Source of the DNA: Larimichthys crocea | Taxonomy: Eukaryota > Chordata > Actinopteri > Sciaenidae | Direction: 5' to 3' | Assembly: GCF_000972845.2 (NCBI RefSeq) | Contig: NC_040016.1 | Location: forward strand, 16,220,368 to 16,284,367 | DNA: 64,000 bases | Shown: piece after piece, positions 1-19,300 of the stretch | Position numbering within the stretch: the stretch's first letter is position 1 | How the letters are laid out: each line of letters opens with the position of its first letter | Position numbers and translations under genes: made by a program | The notes under the pieces: model-generated | What the model was told of the DNA's origin: nothing | What the model saw: only the letters and a program-made list of their open reading frames with translations | The model's database searches: none

Positions 1-15
1 TCTCCTTTTGAGCTC

Positions 16-6800
<6,785 letters not shown>

Positions 6801-7199
6801 TTTTGATTGAAAGTAAAAAACTCTCCTTTTACACAACAACAACAAGAAGAAAAAAAAAGAATAAAAGAGAAAAATATATATAGTCGTCTTCGAAAGTTAA
6901 TCCAGGTATGAAAAAATGAAGAGCTTCCTGATGATCATGAACCCCCTCGTTCTTCAGCTTGCGGCGGAGGAGAGGCGAAGAAGTTGTGGGTGTAGGCTGA
7001 AGGGGCGAACTGACCGACCGACTAACTATCCAACCACAGATATGAGTTTCCACAGCCACTATGAGAGAAAAAATGATCGTTGCCAGGCAATATTTCCCCC
7101 CTCTCCGGTCAGTGTGCTCTACAGCTCTGTGGTGGAAGCAGTGAAAAACGATGCATATAAGAAACTTGACTCCCTCTTATGGACAAAACAGCGACGTTC

Positions 7200-7330
7200 A
7201 GTCTTATCGGCGCGTTCAGCAGCATTGTACTATATCTGAACGGCCGCTCCGAGTGGGCGTCACCTCTGCCCGATGATGTCAGTGAAGAAGGAAAATGAAA
7301 AATATTGCTGATTGGCGGGACAGCGGTCCA
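7200..7330 (-). promoter_or_regulatory. Putative proximal promoter of tfap2c
   Basis: About 400-530 bp upstream of the canonical ATG. On the minus strand an inverted CCAAT box reads CCCGCCAATCAG (7308-7319), followed downstream by a CRE-like TGACG and a GC-rich GCGGCCG stretch at about 7240. No convincing TATA box is visible at the usual distance. The transcription start is inferred, not seen. Confidence 0.4.
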
Positions 7331-7684
7331 ATCACAAGTCTGTCCGTATGTACAGTGTCATATATTTAAACCCATTGACTCTGTCAGGCCTGTGTCCCAC
7401 GTTGAGTGGCTTACACTCAGCGCCTCTTGGGTTTGTTTTACCGTGTGTGTTTTTGATCTCCGCAAACTTCATGAGTCACTTGGGAGACAGGACTTTAAAT
7501 GTGCAAGACACCTGAACGCACCACGATAGGATTTTAGACACACTTGAATGGACGAAAAAAAAAAAAACTATTTCGATCTTAATAATCCTCCAATCATCAG
7601 TGGAGCATCTTATTTACACTTCCTGTTTTTTTTTTTAAATTAATTAATTATTCAAATTGTGTCAAAACTCAGTTACAGTGACAG

Positions 7685-7697
7685 GTTGCTAGGTTAC
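7685..7697. promoter_or_regulatory. Perfect RFX X-box
   Basis: Minus strand reads GTAACCTAGCAAC, a full match to GTNRCC-N1-RGYAAC, the RFX-family binding consensus. It lies about 0.9 kb upstream of the canonical tfap2c start codon. Occupancy cannot be judged from sequence. Confidence 0.45.
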
Positions 7698-7730
7698 CGA
7701 GTATGGTCAGGTTATGACGCTCGGTGGAAT

Positions 7731-7740
7731 GCCTCCCGGC
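7731..7740. promoter_or_regulatory. AP-2 consensus site
   Basis: GCCTCCCGGC fits the AP-2 consensus GCC-N4-GGC. It lies 34 bp from the X-box and upstream of tfap2c, so autoregulation or cross-regulation by AP-2 factors is possible (inference). Confidence 0.35.
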
Positions 7741-9560
7741 CAATTACGTTGCTCCATTCGAGAATTTTTTGACACAAGATTTATGACCAGAGGGGTGTTT
7801 AATTTTATTACGTCACGATAATATAAACCAATACCAATATAAACAAATATTTACATTTGCATTAGTGTATATTTCCAAGTCACTGTGTTATAATTTTTTT
7901 TAAATCATACTTGTTGTTTTTAAATTGTAATAATAATTCTTGTTGTTATTCTCAGTGGCTGCATTAGAATTCATTCCTATCAGAAGTACAGTAGAATAAC
8001 GGCCTATTGGATGCACCCCACATGCACACAACTAGACTAAATGAGTGCGCTCATCGTGTTTACCGACTTTAATGACTTTGGTTATTATTATTATAATTAT
8101 TATAATTACTTTATCTAAAAACCAGCATGGTATTTGGGATGTGACTGTCTAAATAGGACAATAATAGTCATTCGAATGAACCCATGACATTATTATATCG
8201 TTGTTTCACAGTGGTGGTTAAGTGCTTGTTTCAAACCGCAGTAAGCCCGAGGCTTTAAGCAGCATCATTCTCTCCAAAAAAAAGAAACCCTGTAAAGCTC
8301 AAAGGATCTCAACAAACAAGTCTTTTCTTAACTTCATTTACATTTTTGGTGGAGCTTTGCTGCGATGTCCAGGCTGCTCCGAAGCTTTGATATGCATCAG
8401 AGTGAGGACAAAAGATGTTTGGTTTTTTCCCTCCTTTCTTCTTCTTTTTTAATTATAACGACCTAACTATCCGGATTGTGTTGTTTATTTTATTTTATTT
8501 TAGCCGTTAAACCTGTTTAATTCAGCTTTATCCAATATCTCCCTGCTCAACAGTTTATAATGCAGGCTTCTGCATGCCCATTATTTGGAGGCATTTCATT
8601 AATTAGTTTTGTATCACTTGACGAGTATTAGGCTACATGTCAGATTATAATTTGTGAGATTATTGGACAGACCTTTGTCTTTTAGGATAACAGCTTGTGG
8701 CGTCCGTCCACTCAAGCCCAGAGTGGAGATTATCTTTTTTTTTAACGTGTTGGTTCTTTGGCTTGTTGTGATGCGAAGCAGAAATGAACTGTGCGTTGAT
8801 TAAATGCCATTTTTGAGTTGGAACAGAGCAGACTTAAATGAATTTAGTCACGCCTGGGCTGACTGTGATGTGTTTTGAACAATCCTGATGCTCAGCTGGT
8901 TATTTTAACGACACTTCACTGCTGTGACAAGCAGCTGGTGTCAGGTGGAGGTAGAGATTAAATGGACATAAATGAAAAAAAGGCACATAAATCAACGGAG
9001 GAGTTCAATTTGTTGATTTGTTCCAAACAACACAGATGTACCAATATTTCCTGAAATATAATAAATGATATTTTAAGGCTAATTTATAATGTGGCTTTTC
9101 ACAATAAAACCCACCGAAATCCAAAATCCGCCTTTTAATAACTAACTAAATATCCCTCTGTTGCTGCTGGACCCTTCTCTCGTGTATTTTGCAATCTAAT
9201 AAAAAAGAAATACATCATGTGGTTACTTTGCAGAAACATATGCCTAACTATGATTTTATTGTAAGCCTGTTACGGTTCAGACTATAAACAGAATCACTAG
9301 TTTGTAATCCAGTACCCGCAGACCAAATTACCTAAAGTACTGGCCTTTGGCCTTATTGACATTAACCACGGCTTATTGAAAAGCGCACACGGTGCTGCGC
9401 GATTACAAGCAAGTAATTATGGTGGAAAGTAATAAAACAAATATAAACTCAGCAGCAAAAAACCATAAACACGATGCAGGCTGGGTTAAACTAAGTCAGC
9501 TGTAAAAAAAATAATATATATATATATGTATATATAAATAATAATAAAACACACGAGTGG
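7740..9560. other. Upstream region of tfap2c without recognised gene
   Basis: AT-rich, no coding segment. If the distal exon is used this is intron. The segment around 8560-8650 has homeodomain-type TAATTAG motifs, but I cannot tell whether it is conserved. A short TA-rich tract lies at about 9511-9530. Confidence 0.5.
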
Positions 9561-9566
9561 ACTCAC

Positions 9567-9596
9567 CCTCCAGTCTATCCTCTCCAGTACAGACAT
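9567..9596 (-). CDS. tfap2c: Candidate alternative first exon of tfap2c
   Basis: On the minus strand an ATG at 9596 opens ten codons, MSVLERIDWR, ending exactly at a consensus donor GTGAGT (9566-9561) in phase 0, the phase needed to splice onto exon 2 (ERHDG). The peptide resembles the known alternative N-terminus of TFAP2A isoform 1c, MSILAKMGDWQ, which also joins directly before the same RHDG exon. The resulting protein would be 438 aa and lack the K10 SUMO consensus. An NRF1-like palindrome about 100 bp upstream fits a separate CpG-type promoter. An out-of-frame upstream ATG near 9650 could act as a uORF. No transcript evidence is available here. Confidence 0.65.
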
Positions 9597-9692
9597 CTGC
9601 GAAGCTCCAGCAACAGCAATCCCACTGAGACACAGCGAATGAGTGAAACCATGAAAGGTTTACGTTGCCGACTTCACCTGACTGCCCTGTAC

Positions 9693-9703
9693 TGCGCATG
9701 CGC
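9693..9703. promoter_or_regulatory. NRF1-like palindrome at distal tfap2c promoter
   Basis: TGCGCATGCGC, a near-perfect NRF1 motif, in an otherwise AT-rich neighbourhood about 100 bp upstream of the alternative first-exon ATG. Supports a CpG-type promoter there. Confidence 0.45.
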
Positions 9704-9709
9704 CGTAGT

Positions 9710-12220
9710 GTAATACACCTGAGTGGGATAAATCAAAACAACCCATCCATAGATTCCTCGATAATATAAAAAAAAAAAACACGTTTATCGTTTTATATGG
9801 CGCAGAGTGTGAAGAAAAATGGACGAAGGTGAGAGAAGGAGCGCACAAATGTATTAAAACATCACAAACATAAAATGTAAGATCAATATGTAGAGTTAGA
9901 CACATAACCAAGATAGCGTTATAGAGTTAATCTTATAATTACCTGCTATCGCTGAGTAAAAAAAAAAGAACAAACACACATACGACATGCAGGCTAAAGT
10001 TTAAGAAAAGGTGAAAAAAAAAAAAAAAGACATGAGGAAATTTTAAGATGAGGTAATTCCACCCCCAAAGCCACATCGCCGCAGGCTGACCAAAAGAATC
10101 CGTTTTCAAAAGCCACTGAAGCTTTTTAAGGCCTAAAATGGCTCATGTTATCTGATCTCCCAAATACTTTAGCTTAAACTAATGATCACATCAAAGTGTC
10201 TTCGCTATGTGGCTGAGAATGTAGCTCACATCTCGATCTGAGAAAAATACACACACAAAAAAAAACTTTTTGATCAGCTGCTATGACCCCTGCCATAAAA
10301 TAGAGTCTGATCAAACAATACGAGTTCAAATGAGAAATAATGGAAACAACTGTACGTTGATTTTATATATATATATATATCTGATTTAATTCCCACTTCT
10401 CCCAACATCTATTAATCTATTGTGCCCTTATTGCAAAATACCAGCTGTATGAAGGAACAGTTAGAATACATATGACTACACACTATGATAGCCAACCTTA
10501 TTCTAATTTCAAATATTTATTCTGTGGTGTTAGGACATAAAGGTTTAACAAGTTTCTATAAAAGTCATTACAGTTTATCAAAATATTATATTATACCGTA
10601 TGCAAACGTTCAAATAAATCTGCTTAAAAATGCAACAAGCAACTCTAAATGTTCCTGCAGTGTTTGGACACCTCCACTGAAATCAAAAAATGCATCCTGT
10701 ACCCAAAATTATGGGGCAACATAAATTCAACGATTTTACATTTAACATTTGTTAACAGGGTTACTAACAAGAGGTCAACTTTAAAAGAAAAGAACTTACA
10801 CGAGCTTCTGTGGTTTCTATTACCGATGCATTATTTCTTTGTAAACCACCTTTTCAGTGATCCAACGTGCGCAGAAAGATGTAAATCAGCAACATAATGC
10901 CATTGTCTGCGTATGCAGCTGGATGAAGACAAGAGGACGCAGTGTTTATTTAATTTTTTAGCCACAATGATTGGATTATTTATGGTGTAACTTACATTTA
11001 ATGAGAAGCAGGCAGACTCCAAGCTCTTTTTTTTACCCTGTGACCACAGTTCCCAGTCTGTAAATGCAGAAGGCGGATTGGGACGTCTGTGCTGCCACCA
11101 TGTGGCTACATTCTCATATTACAACAAAGCGAATTCTTTTTGATTGGGAAATGATCAGTTTTAACTTTAGATCGACTTGATTTTGATTTGGACAGACAGT
11201 AAAATATTTTTTAAAATGACATTTAAATTAGTACATTTAGTCAAGTACTGTATTTAAGTTCAATTTACATTTGATTTGTCATCATGTGAGGGAAATACCT
11301 TACTTTTTACTTTATCAAATTCATTCCACATAAAGAAAATGCTTAAAATAAGCTTCAGATTTGATCTATGCCCGTTGTGGTTTTTCCTAAATTAAAATTC
11401 TTAAAATCCTCACGTGTCATTGAAAAATCCAGATTCTACGAATATGTAAATATTATTCATTTTACAGTTTCACTATTGGACACAGGAGTTTCTCCTACTT
11501 CACTGAAAAGTGATTTCTCACGGTTTGGTTTGAGGTTATCACACATATAGGCTTAACTAGTCATGAGTCCTGCTCGTATGTACGTGTGTTAAAATGAAAT
11601 TTAAGGTGAACACTAAGATTATTCTGCACAGTAAAACCTTCGATGGACACATTTTTGACTAGAGGGAGTTCTCAAGTGCATTTTTAATGCAGGAGTGTTA
11701 CTTATAGTTGAGTATTTTAAGTGTCACAGTACTTAAATACATTTTTTCTTCCCACCCTAGTGTGTTGATTGAAAGCTGCTGTTTTGATCTCCTGTATCAT
11801 TTAGAGAACATTTGAACAAGAACATGTGTGCAGCAGAAACCAAGCAACAGGACGATGTGTGTGTTTATAATATTTATAGTGTTACAAGCTGCCAGCTGGG
11901 CCAAGCAACCCTGGACACTAAACCTCATGGCAGCTGTAATTTTCACACCTTTCATGTAAACACATGTAAGCTGCCGAACATAATAAGAGCTTTTTATAGT
12001 TTGTTTTTGGTGTGAAATTTCCCTCCAAGGTCTCAACAGGGAGTTGTTGTTGCTGTCATCGCTGGTAATTATTGCTCTTCTCTGTAAATGAAGCGTTGTG
12101 TAACCAAGCTTTATATTACAGGCAAAACACACACAAACAATAAAGTGTGCATTTTACTTTGATAGGGTGGCACAATGCACAAATAAGGAGTTAATTAAAA
12201 TACTCAGTAGGTTTGAATAT
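9710..12220. other. Intergenic region between tfap2c and rtf2
   Basis: AT-rich, with short poly-A and AT runs (about 9768, 9960, 10016, 10366). I see no exon, RNA gene or clear transposon. A more mixed-composition segment at about 11040-11150 has no known identity. Confidence 0.5.
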
Positions 12221-12223
12221 AAA

Positions 12224-12229
12224 TTTATT
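12224..12229 (-). terminator. Candidate rtf2 polyadenylation signal
   Basis: AATAAA on the minus strand about 0.92 kb below the rtf2 stop codon. It is the first canonical hexamer I noticed downstream, which would imply a 3'UTR of roughly 0.9 kb. Not verified by transcript data. Confidence 0.35.
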
Positions 12230-13148
12230 TGATCATTAGATGCCAAAAAAAAGAAGAAATAACTTAATGTCTAAACGGGAAAAAGACATTTTTAATGTTT
12301 TTTTTTTTTTAATCCTTGAAGACATTTTGCCGTCAATCCGGAGGCCATTTTGTTATTTTTCCTGTCAAAGATCTTCCAAAAAAGACAAAAGAAACTTCAA
12401 GATGATTTAAACTGTATTGATGTTGCTGGCCTATGTTTTAACCCCATAAAAAAAACAAATAACCAATACACCAAACACAAATTATTTGAATGTCCTCAGC
12501 TAAACATGTTGAATATATTCTACAAAGAAGAAATGTGAGCTATACGCTTACTGAAAAAAGAGAAACCAGAGAGGAAAATCAATCATCTACATGTGTTAAT
12601 GTGTAGACAATACTGAGGACAGGGATGCCACAAAGAGGGCCTGCTTTAGAAATATAAAGCTTTTGCAATTTTTCACCTTAACTTAATAGTGAAATCAAGC
12701 CTATATATGATCTCACACCGTTCTTTTGATTGCCTCGACCACGTCGAGATTTTTAAACTTTTAAAAGCTACACTCTGTCCACTAGGAGACAGCAGAGTGA
12801 CAGAAATAATGAAGTCAGCGTAGCATCAATTCTCAACGCATGTGTGACTGCTAACATGGAGATGCTGGGAAATACATGAGGGAGGAATTAGGTTACAAAA
12901 CAAAGAGTCTGAACACCTTGGGGAGCTATTAACAAAATGTTCACAACATGTAAACACTGAGCTACTGGGGACTGAAGAGACAAGTTGGGAATGCACACGT
13001 CAGTGATATTATTAGATGTCATTTGGGTAATGTGTCTAAGTGGGTCTGTATGTGGGTTGGGGCTGGGTATGAGAACTAGGTTTTCCAGTCTTTGATGGGT
13101 CCCAATTTCTGGAGCAATGCAAAAATGGTGATCTCTGAGTGATAGTTA

Positions 13149-13345
13149 CTAGAAGTGATACGGGGTGTGGGTGACCCAGTTGGATGTTTGCTCCTTAGTG
13201 CGCTTGGCAGAGCTGTGAGTGGTGAACAGAGATTTGAAGGCCTCCGACTTCTCCTCCATGCTCTGGATGGACCTCTTGGTCGCAGAGATTGTTGAAGGCT
13301 TGGTGTCTCTAGAGGAACTGGATGATCCCGAGGGTCCGGCAACAT
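13149..13345 (-). CDS. rtf2: rtf2 exon 9 (terminal coding exon)
   Basis: Codes DVAGPSGSSSSSRDTKPST, ATKRSIQSMEEKSEAFKS, LFTTHSSAKRTKEQTSNWV and the end HTPYHF; stop TAG at 13149-13151. The block around KSLFTTHSSAKR is the signature C-terminus of vertebrate RTF2. Acceptor ACCCAG. Confidence 0.95.
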
Positions 13346-16300
13346 CTGGGTAGTAAAATAGCAAGTGGTAAACAAAAAACAAAAAATGTTAAATATGAAC
13401 ATTTGAACATTTTTCTCTATTTTTGTCTTTTCACTTTGGTTCTGATGCAGCTTCATAACTATCTGTTCATCTTGACCACATGACTGGGAAAATGGTGTAA
13501 TAAGAACCAGAGGCTAACTGGGCACTTGAACCATTCAATGTTCAAAATCAAGCTCTGCCAAGATTAAACATTTGATCTGAGACCAAGCCAAAGCTTTTTA
13601 AAGTGCTCCTTAGTGTTAATTAAAGACATAACTTGATGCTGATTTTATGAAGTACATGATTATCCAACTTTTAAATTATTTGGCAACATTTCAGATAAAA
13701 ACCTGTGCATTTAAACTGTTGTCTTCCAGGATGACTGCCATGCTGTTTACAAGGTGGGAAGGATAGACACACTATGCTCAACACTAAAGCCATTTTCAAA
13801 TGTAGAATCCCCAAAGGAGTAGTGTGTAGAATTTAGTGGCATCTAACAGTGTAGTTGCAGATGGAAACCCCCTCCAATCATCTTCCTTTTCCAAGCGTGA
13901 AGGCGAAAATTGCCAAAACATGCAAAAGACCCAGATTTAGAGCCAGTTCAGTCAACCAATCGGCAGTCAGAAACTTGGCGAACGCTGTGGAAAGACTCAT
14001 TCTAAGGCATCACAAACATAAGATTGTTATTTTCAGGGGATTATACACTAATGGAAACACAGTTATGCATATTAAATTCAATTTCTACATTGCTCTGTGA
14101 ATTGAGCCCCCTAAATCTTACAAACTGGACCTTTTTTTCATTTATCAGAAAAAGTGTTGTTATCCACCTGACTGGCTGCTTTCAACGCCATTTTGTATTG
14201 CGCTCGTCTCTGGTACATCCACCGACTGAGGCGGTGTGTCATCTGCGGATGAAAACAAGTCAGACAGTTAGGTTCAAATAAACAGTATAAACTACTATAA
14301 TTAAACTATTGGGAGTTGTGAATTGTTTGCTTTCTTATTATCTGATGATAAAACAAAATCTATAACTTTCTATAACAAAAGCTACAACTTCCACAACTTA
14401 AAATAAGTGTTACACAGGCAGGAAAAAGAAAAGAACTTTTTTATTTTTTATATAGTTTCCTTGAAACGCAACTGGCGTGAGAGTCATCTGCCGTCCTGCC
14501 TGTTAACACCGAGGTATCTTATCTTAACAATGAAAAGATTTTAAGGATTTGCATGTGTTTGCATGTTCATGTACAGAGCCTAGGGGAGGTCATGGAGAAA
14601 AATAAATAAATTTGTGCTCTTTCTCCACTCTCTCGCCACTTAAACAAAACAACAAAGCCACTCGTTAATAAAGCTCAGAGGCAAAAGCCACAATTTGTGT
14701 GGTTTCAGTTGGCAGACCTCTCCTAAAGCACTACAAACCTTTTTAAATTTGTTTTACAATTTCAGTTTGTAGTCTGTAATGTGTTAAGTTAATAAATCTT
14801 AAATGCTATGTTCACGTTGCCGAATAATCTGTTTTATATTTATATTATATGTATTTACAATTAAATGCCTATAGAATCTAGTAGCGAATGACATTCTACA
14901 CTTTTCTGCACATCAGACAAATAAGCTGTAACACAGATTCTAAATTTATCCAGTCGTATAGTTTGGATTTGAGCAGCTGTCCTTTGGATGAACCCTGAGC
15001 ATCTAATCTGTCTGGACATTTTTTTAATTTTTTATTTAACCATTGGTAAAAGTCCAAATTCTGCAAGTCAAACGCTGCCAAAAACATGGCTTAAAGAGTG
15101 ACTTTGTGGCTTTGTTTGGGCAACAAGAACCAGAGCTTAAAAGCTGTTGTCTCACACCAAATACTAGATAACAGAGAGCATATAGCAAGTAATCCATATG
15201 CACAGATAATTCATGAATTACTAATTCAACCACAAGAATTATTAAATCAAGAGCACTGCCGATTTGTTTGCTTATTTTCCCACAATAAGACCTCCTGGGC
15301 TCCATACTCATGAAACTCGAGTAATTCCAAAACAATTCCCATAAATGTTCTGTCACCGACGATACATGTGTGGTTTTGTGAATTTTTCCTGAAAATGTCA
15401 TGTTCCCACAGCAAGTAATGGAATTAAAGCATACACACAGTCAGCCTATGAAATATTAGCAAACTAGTTTGGGAAATGACGCCTAACATGTCACTGCAGA
15501 ACCACAATAAGATGATGAAATATTAATAAAATAAATAATATGTTACTTGTCACAAGTTATCCACATCATGAACTTAAAGGGAACATATTATGAACAAAAC
15601 ACTGTTTCAGCTCTTCTACACTAAGAAGAGCTGAAAAAGTGTGTTAAAAACAACAACAGCCTCTATTTTGTGTGCGCTGCTGCAGCCACACTGTCTCCTG
15701 TGGCTGTCTTTAAAACATGCTGTTCAGATTTTGAGTCGGTAGAGACGTCACTATTGGGCTCATGAACATATTCCAGAACCAGAACCACCCAAGCACAGGT
15801 TATAAAAGAGCAAAGCTGAGGTGAGGCGCCGACATCTTCTTCATCACAGCTAAGCATGGCTGGCAGTATGGTGGAGCTCAGAGCTAAGCATGGCAGGTGC
15901 TCTGCTGTTGACTGGAGTGACCAGCACAAGTCTCTGTATAGGCCCCCAGCTTCAGGTCTTAGGCCGAACTCAGGTCAGCGCACCGTGTGGAATGAGCCAG
16001 CAGCTCATTAGCATTTAAAAAGGTGTGGATGGAGGGCACATGCAGTACAATGCAGAATGTACTAATGCTTTGCTGGAATAATGTATAATTTCAAAATCAG
16101 GGTGAATTAAGGTGAAGCTGTCACTTGTTTATCTCAGTATCCTCCCCCTCAGACAAATAGGTGGAGGTATTAAGGCATTATAATTTGCAGATAACAGTAA
16201 AACAGATAAAGTGCAGATAACCGTGACATAATGGTGCAAAAGGTTACAGTGAAGATATAAAATAAATAAACGATAACTACAGTATACGGAGCAATGTTCA

Positions 16301-19300
16301 ATGTTCAAACAAGTCAGTTCAGTGTAGGTTGGAGTTCAGTATGGTGACTGCCCTTGGGAAGAAGCTGTCTCTGAGTCGGTTTGTTTTGGCTGGTATGGCC
16401 CTGTAGACAGACACTGAAACCTGCCGACTGAGAACTGAGCGTTACAGACGGGGCACAGAGAGGGCTGCTGTGCTTGATCTGTGAGGAATTTTGACCACAG
16501 ACGACCATGACCATGTCATTAAGACATTAAGACACCTGGGTACTGTGTGAACTTGTGGAAACTCAGTAACAAAGTGTCTGCAGTGTTGTTTTAACACAGG
16601 TAAGCATTTCTACGACTTAATATTTAAAATTTAGAGAGATTTGAGAGACATGTTTGAATAAATCAATAAATCAGCTATGTACATTATAACATATTCAAAA
16701 CATTAACCAAATGAAGAAGTAAAGGCTCTCCCAGGTCGCTTTGTTTATGTAAATGATAAAACAGGCTTGTGATTAAAAGGTGTATAATGCTTCAAGCAGG
16801 CGTCACACAAACCTTTTGATTCGGATGCTGTGGAGACAGCTGCTTTGCTCTTCTTTGATTTCTGCAAACAGGAGCAGGAGAAGTTTTAATGAAGATAACA
16901 CCTACCAAATCACTCTCAAGACTTACTCAACATATCATTTCATCACTGCAGACCAGCAGGAATTCAGTTTAAATTAAAACCCACCTTAGTTTTGGCTTTA
17001 GTCCGCCTCTCTTCCATCTTCTCCCTCAGCTTCTCCACCTCTTCCTTCGTGCCATTGAGCACAATGATATCCTCATCTTTAAACGGGTCCCCACACTAAA
17101 GCACAAACATAAGAGATACTGACTGACACAGTGCAAAGACTTTTCAGACAGTTTATACTTGTTTAAACACTGTTATTCAAAATTCAGAAATATACAGTTT
17201 AGTGTTGTCTGTAGTGTATGTTACACACTGATATTAAAAAATATAATTTGATGGATTTCAAGGGTGGCAGTGCCACAATACTGCAGTTCCTCTAGCCAGC
17301 CACTTGAGGCCGCCTACACAACCAGTCAGTCTCCATAAGCACCTGTGTAAAAATGTACAACTTCAATAAACTCAACTAATTTACCCGTTCATGGCTTCAT
17401 TCAGCCCGCTTCAGGTTCGCCAAAGATCCACATCTTTGCCTATTTGGAAATTAGCCAGGAGGGGGCAGAAGCAGGACTGACAAGATGGCAGTGGTCAGAA
17501 CCATCACAATCTGACAGCTCTTCAGAAACCTGTGGGTGACGTCACTGGATACGAAGTCCATGTTTTCACCTGTCTGTGGTGAAGTTCCAGGATTTTCTCA
17601 AGCTTTTTAATGGGGGAATCCCAAACTAAGCTAACTGCCTTTGGTAGACTGTGTTAGGTTTTTTGAGTACTTCTGTGGTAAAGCTACTCATTTACAGTAT
17701 GAGCCTGACAAAACTGCCCAAACCAGATTTTAAACTCATAAACTCATGACATCACTGATGAATAGTGATGAATAATAGGGTGAATAGTTCAAAACCCTTA
17801 ATTTAACAAAGTTCAGGTGCAGGATAGGAAAGGAGTTGCACTCATACTTTGACTTGCAAAACAATATTTTGCATGTCCAGCTTGATGAAAATCTTTTAAA
17901 TTGTTTGTGGCTTTTTTTATGGCATGCTTCACTAGACTGAAATGGCAAATAGTAAAATAAGTCAAGCTATTGACATATCTAATTTTGGATAAAAAAAATA
18001 CTTTATGAATGCAATTCAGCATTCAAATCATACACGATCTGACACACGATCACTTTCCTCTTCTGTTAATTTGCATGCAATTTGCAACCAAACTCAAAAC
18101 ACAGTGAAACTAATTGATGAATACAGTCCGTCAGTGCTGGTTTACAGAGAGTATTCCTTGAACACAACACTGTCTATTCTACCAACTGCAAATAAAATGA
18201 TATATTGTTTAATCCAGTTTGACAACCAGTATATTACATAATAATTTTGTGTACTAGTAAACCCGTAAGTAACCAGCAGGGGATCTATTGTGATGGTGTA
18301 ATGCAGGCTTGGTGGGTGTGAACTCCAACCACGTGCTCTGTTAAACACAAGGGGGATAATCTCAGAAGCTGACCAAGCAGCAAATAAACTCTGTGGCTGC
18401 TGCTCTGAAGTCCGTCACTCTGCTGTTGCCGTTCCCACAAATGATACAGGTCACCGGGGAGCTGAGCACCTTATCCACAAGTCGGTGAATAAGTCAATCA
18501 GAATCTTCAAGCTTCAAATTAGCTGCTTGACAAGGCGACAAGAAGGTCAACAAGACAAGACAGCACTCAGTGGAGAGACACTGGATAATCCAATAGAGGC
18601 TGGATGGACTAGAATTAAAGCCTATTTGACAGAAAAAAAAGAGGTAAAAGGATTTGGGGGGGAAATAATGGAAAGGAAGAGGGCAAAAAAGGAAAAATGC
18701 AAGTCACAAGTGAGGAAACTGTATGACAGAGGAGAGTGGAAAAAACCTTAGGGAGAGAGAGAGATAGAGAGAGAGAAGTGTGTGTGTGTGTGTGTGTGTG
18801 TGTAGAGTATGTTCCTCTGTGTCAGGTGTGTGCGTGAGTGTTACTGCTGGTAACCAGGCAGGGACGTACGTCGTCTCATGAGGACGTGGGGGGAGCGACT
18901 TAATCAGCAATGAATACAACTAGAGAAACATACACAAAGCACTCTGAAAGGGTCTAATGCTCAGATAGCACAGCCTCCCAGGTCAGTCGCTGCCAGAAAA
19001 AAATATCAAAACAATCCTGGCAACCAAATTTAGTTCAGACATATAACAGAAACGGCTTCTGCTGCTGTTGTTCCCGATGATGCCGCCAGTGGAAATGACT
19101 TCTGCTCTCCACCGGACTCTGGATTTGCTGTAGTAACAAGTTTGGGGCAGCTGTTTGGGTGGCAATGATCAGAACAGGCTCTGATGTCCAGTGTTTTACT
19201 TCTTCACCATAAGGACTGCAGACTGAACTGCCTCAAAGGTAATTGGCTCACCTTGGACTGTCTTTGGCACTCTGTCTTTACATACTGTATCTGCATGTGT

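Larger units (their letters stand above)
14243..16812 (-). other. rtf2 intron 7
   Basis: No exon was recognised. Holds two repeat-like segments (about 15575-16090 and 16110-16520); the remainder is AT-rich. Confidence 0.5.

Noticed and set aside
7200..13100. FAM209-like gene between tfap2c and rtf2, as in human
   Set aside because: No signal-peptide or membrane-protein exon resembling it seen; FAM209 is probably mammal-specific.
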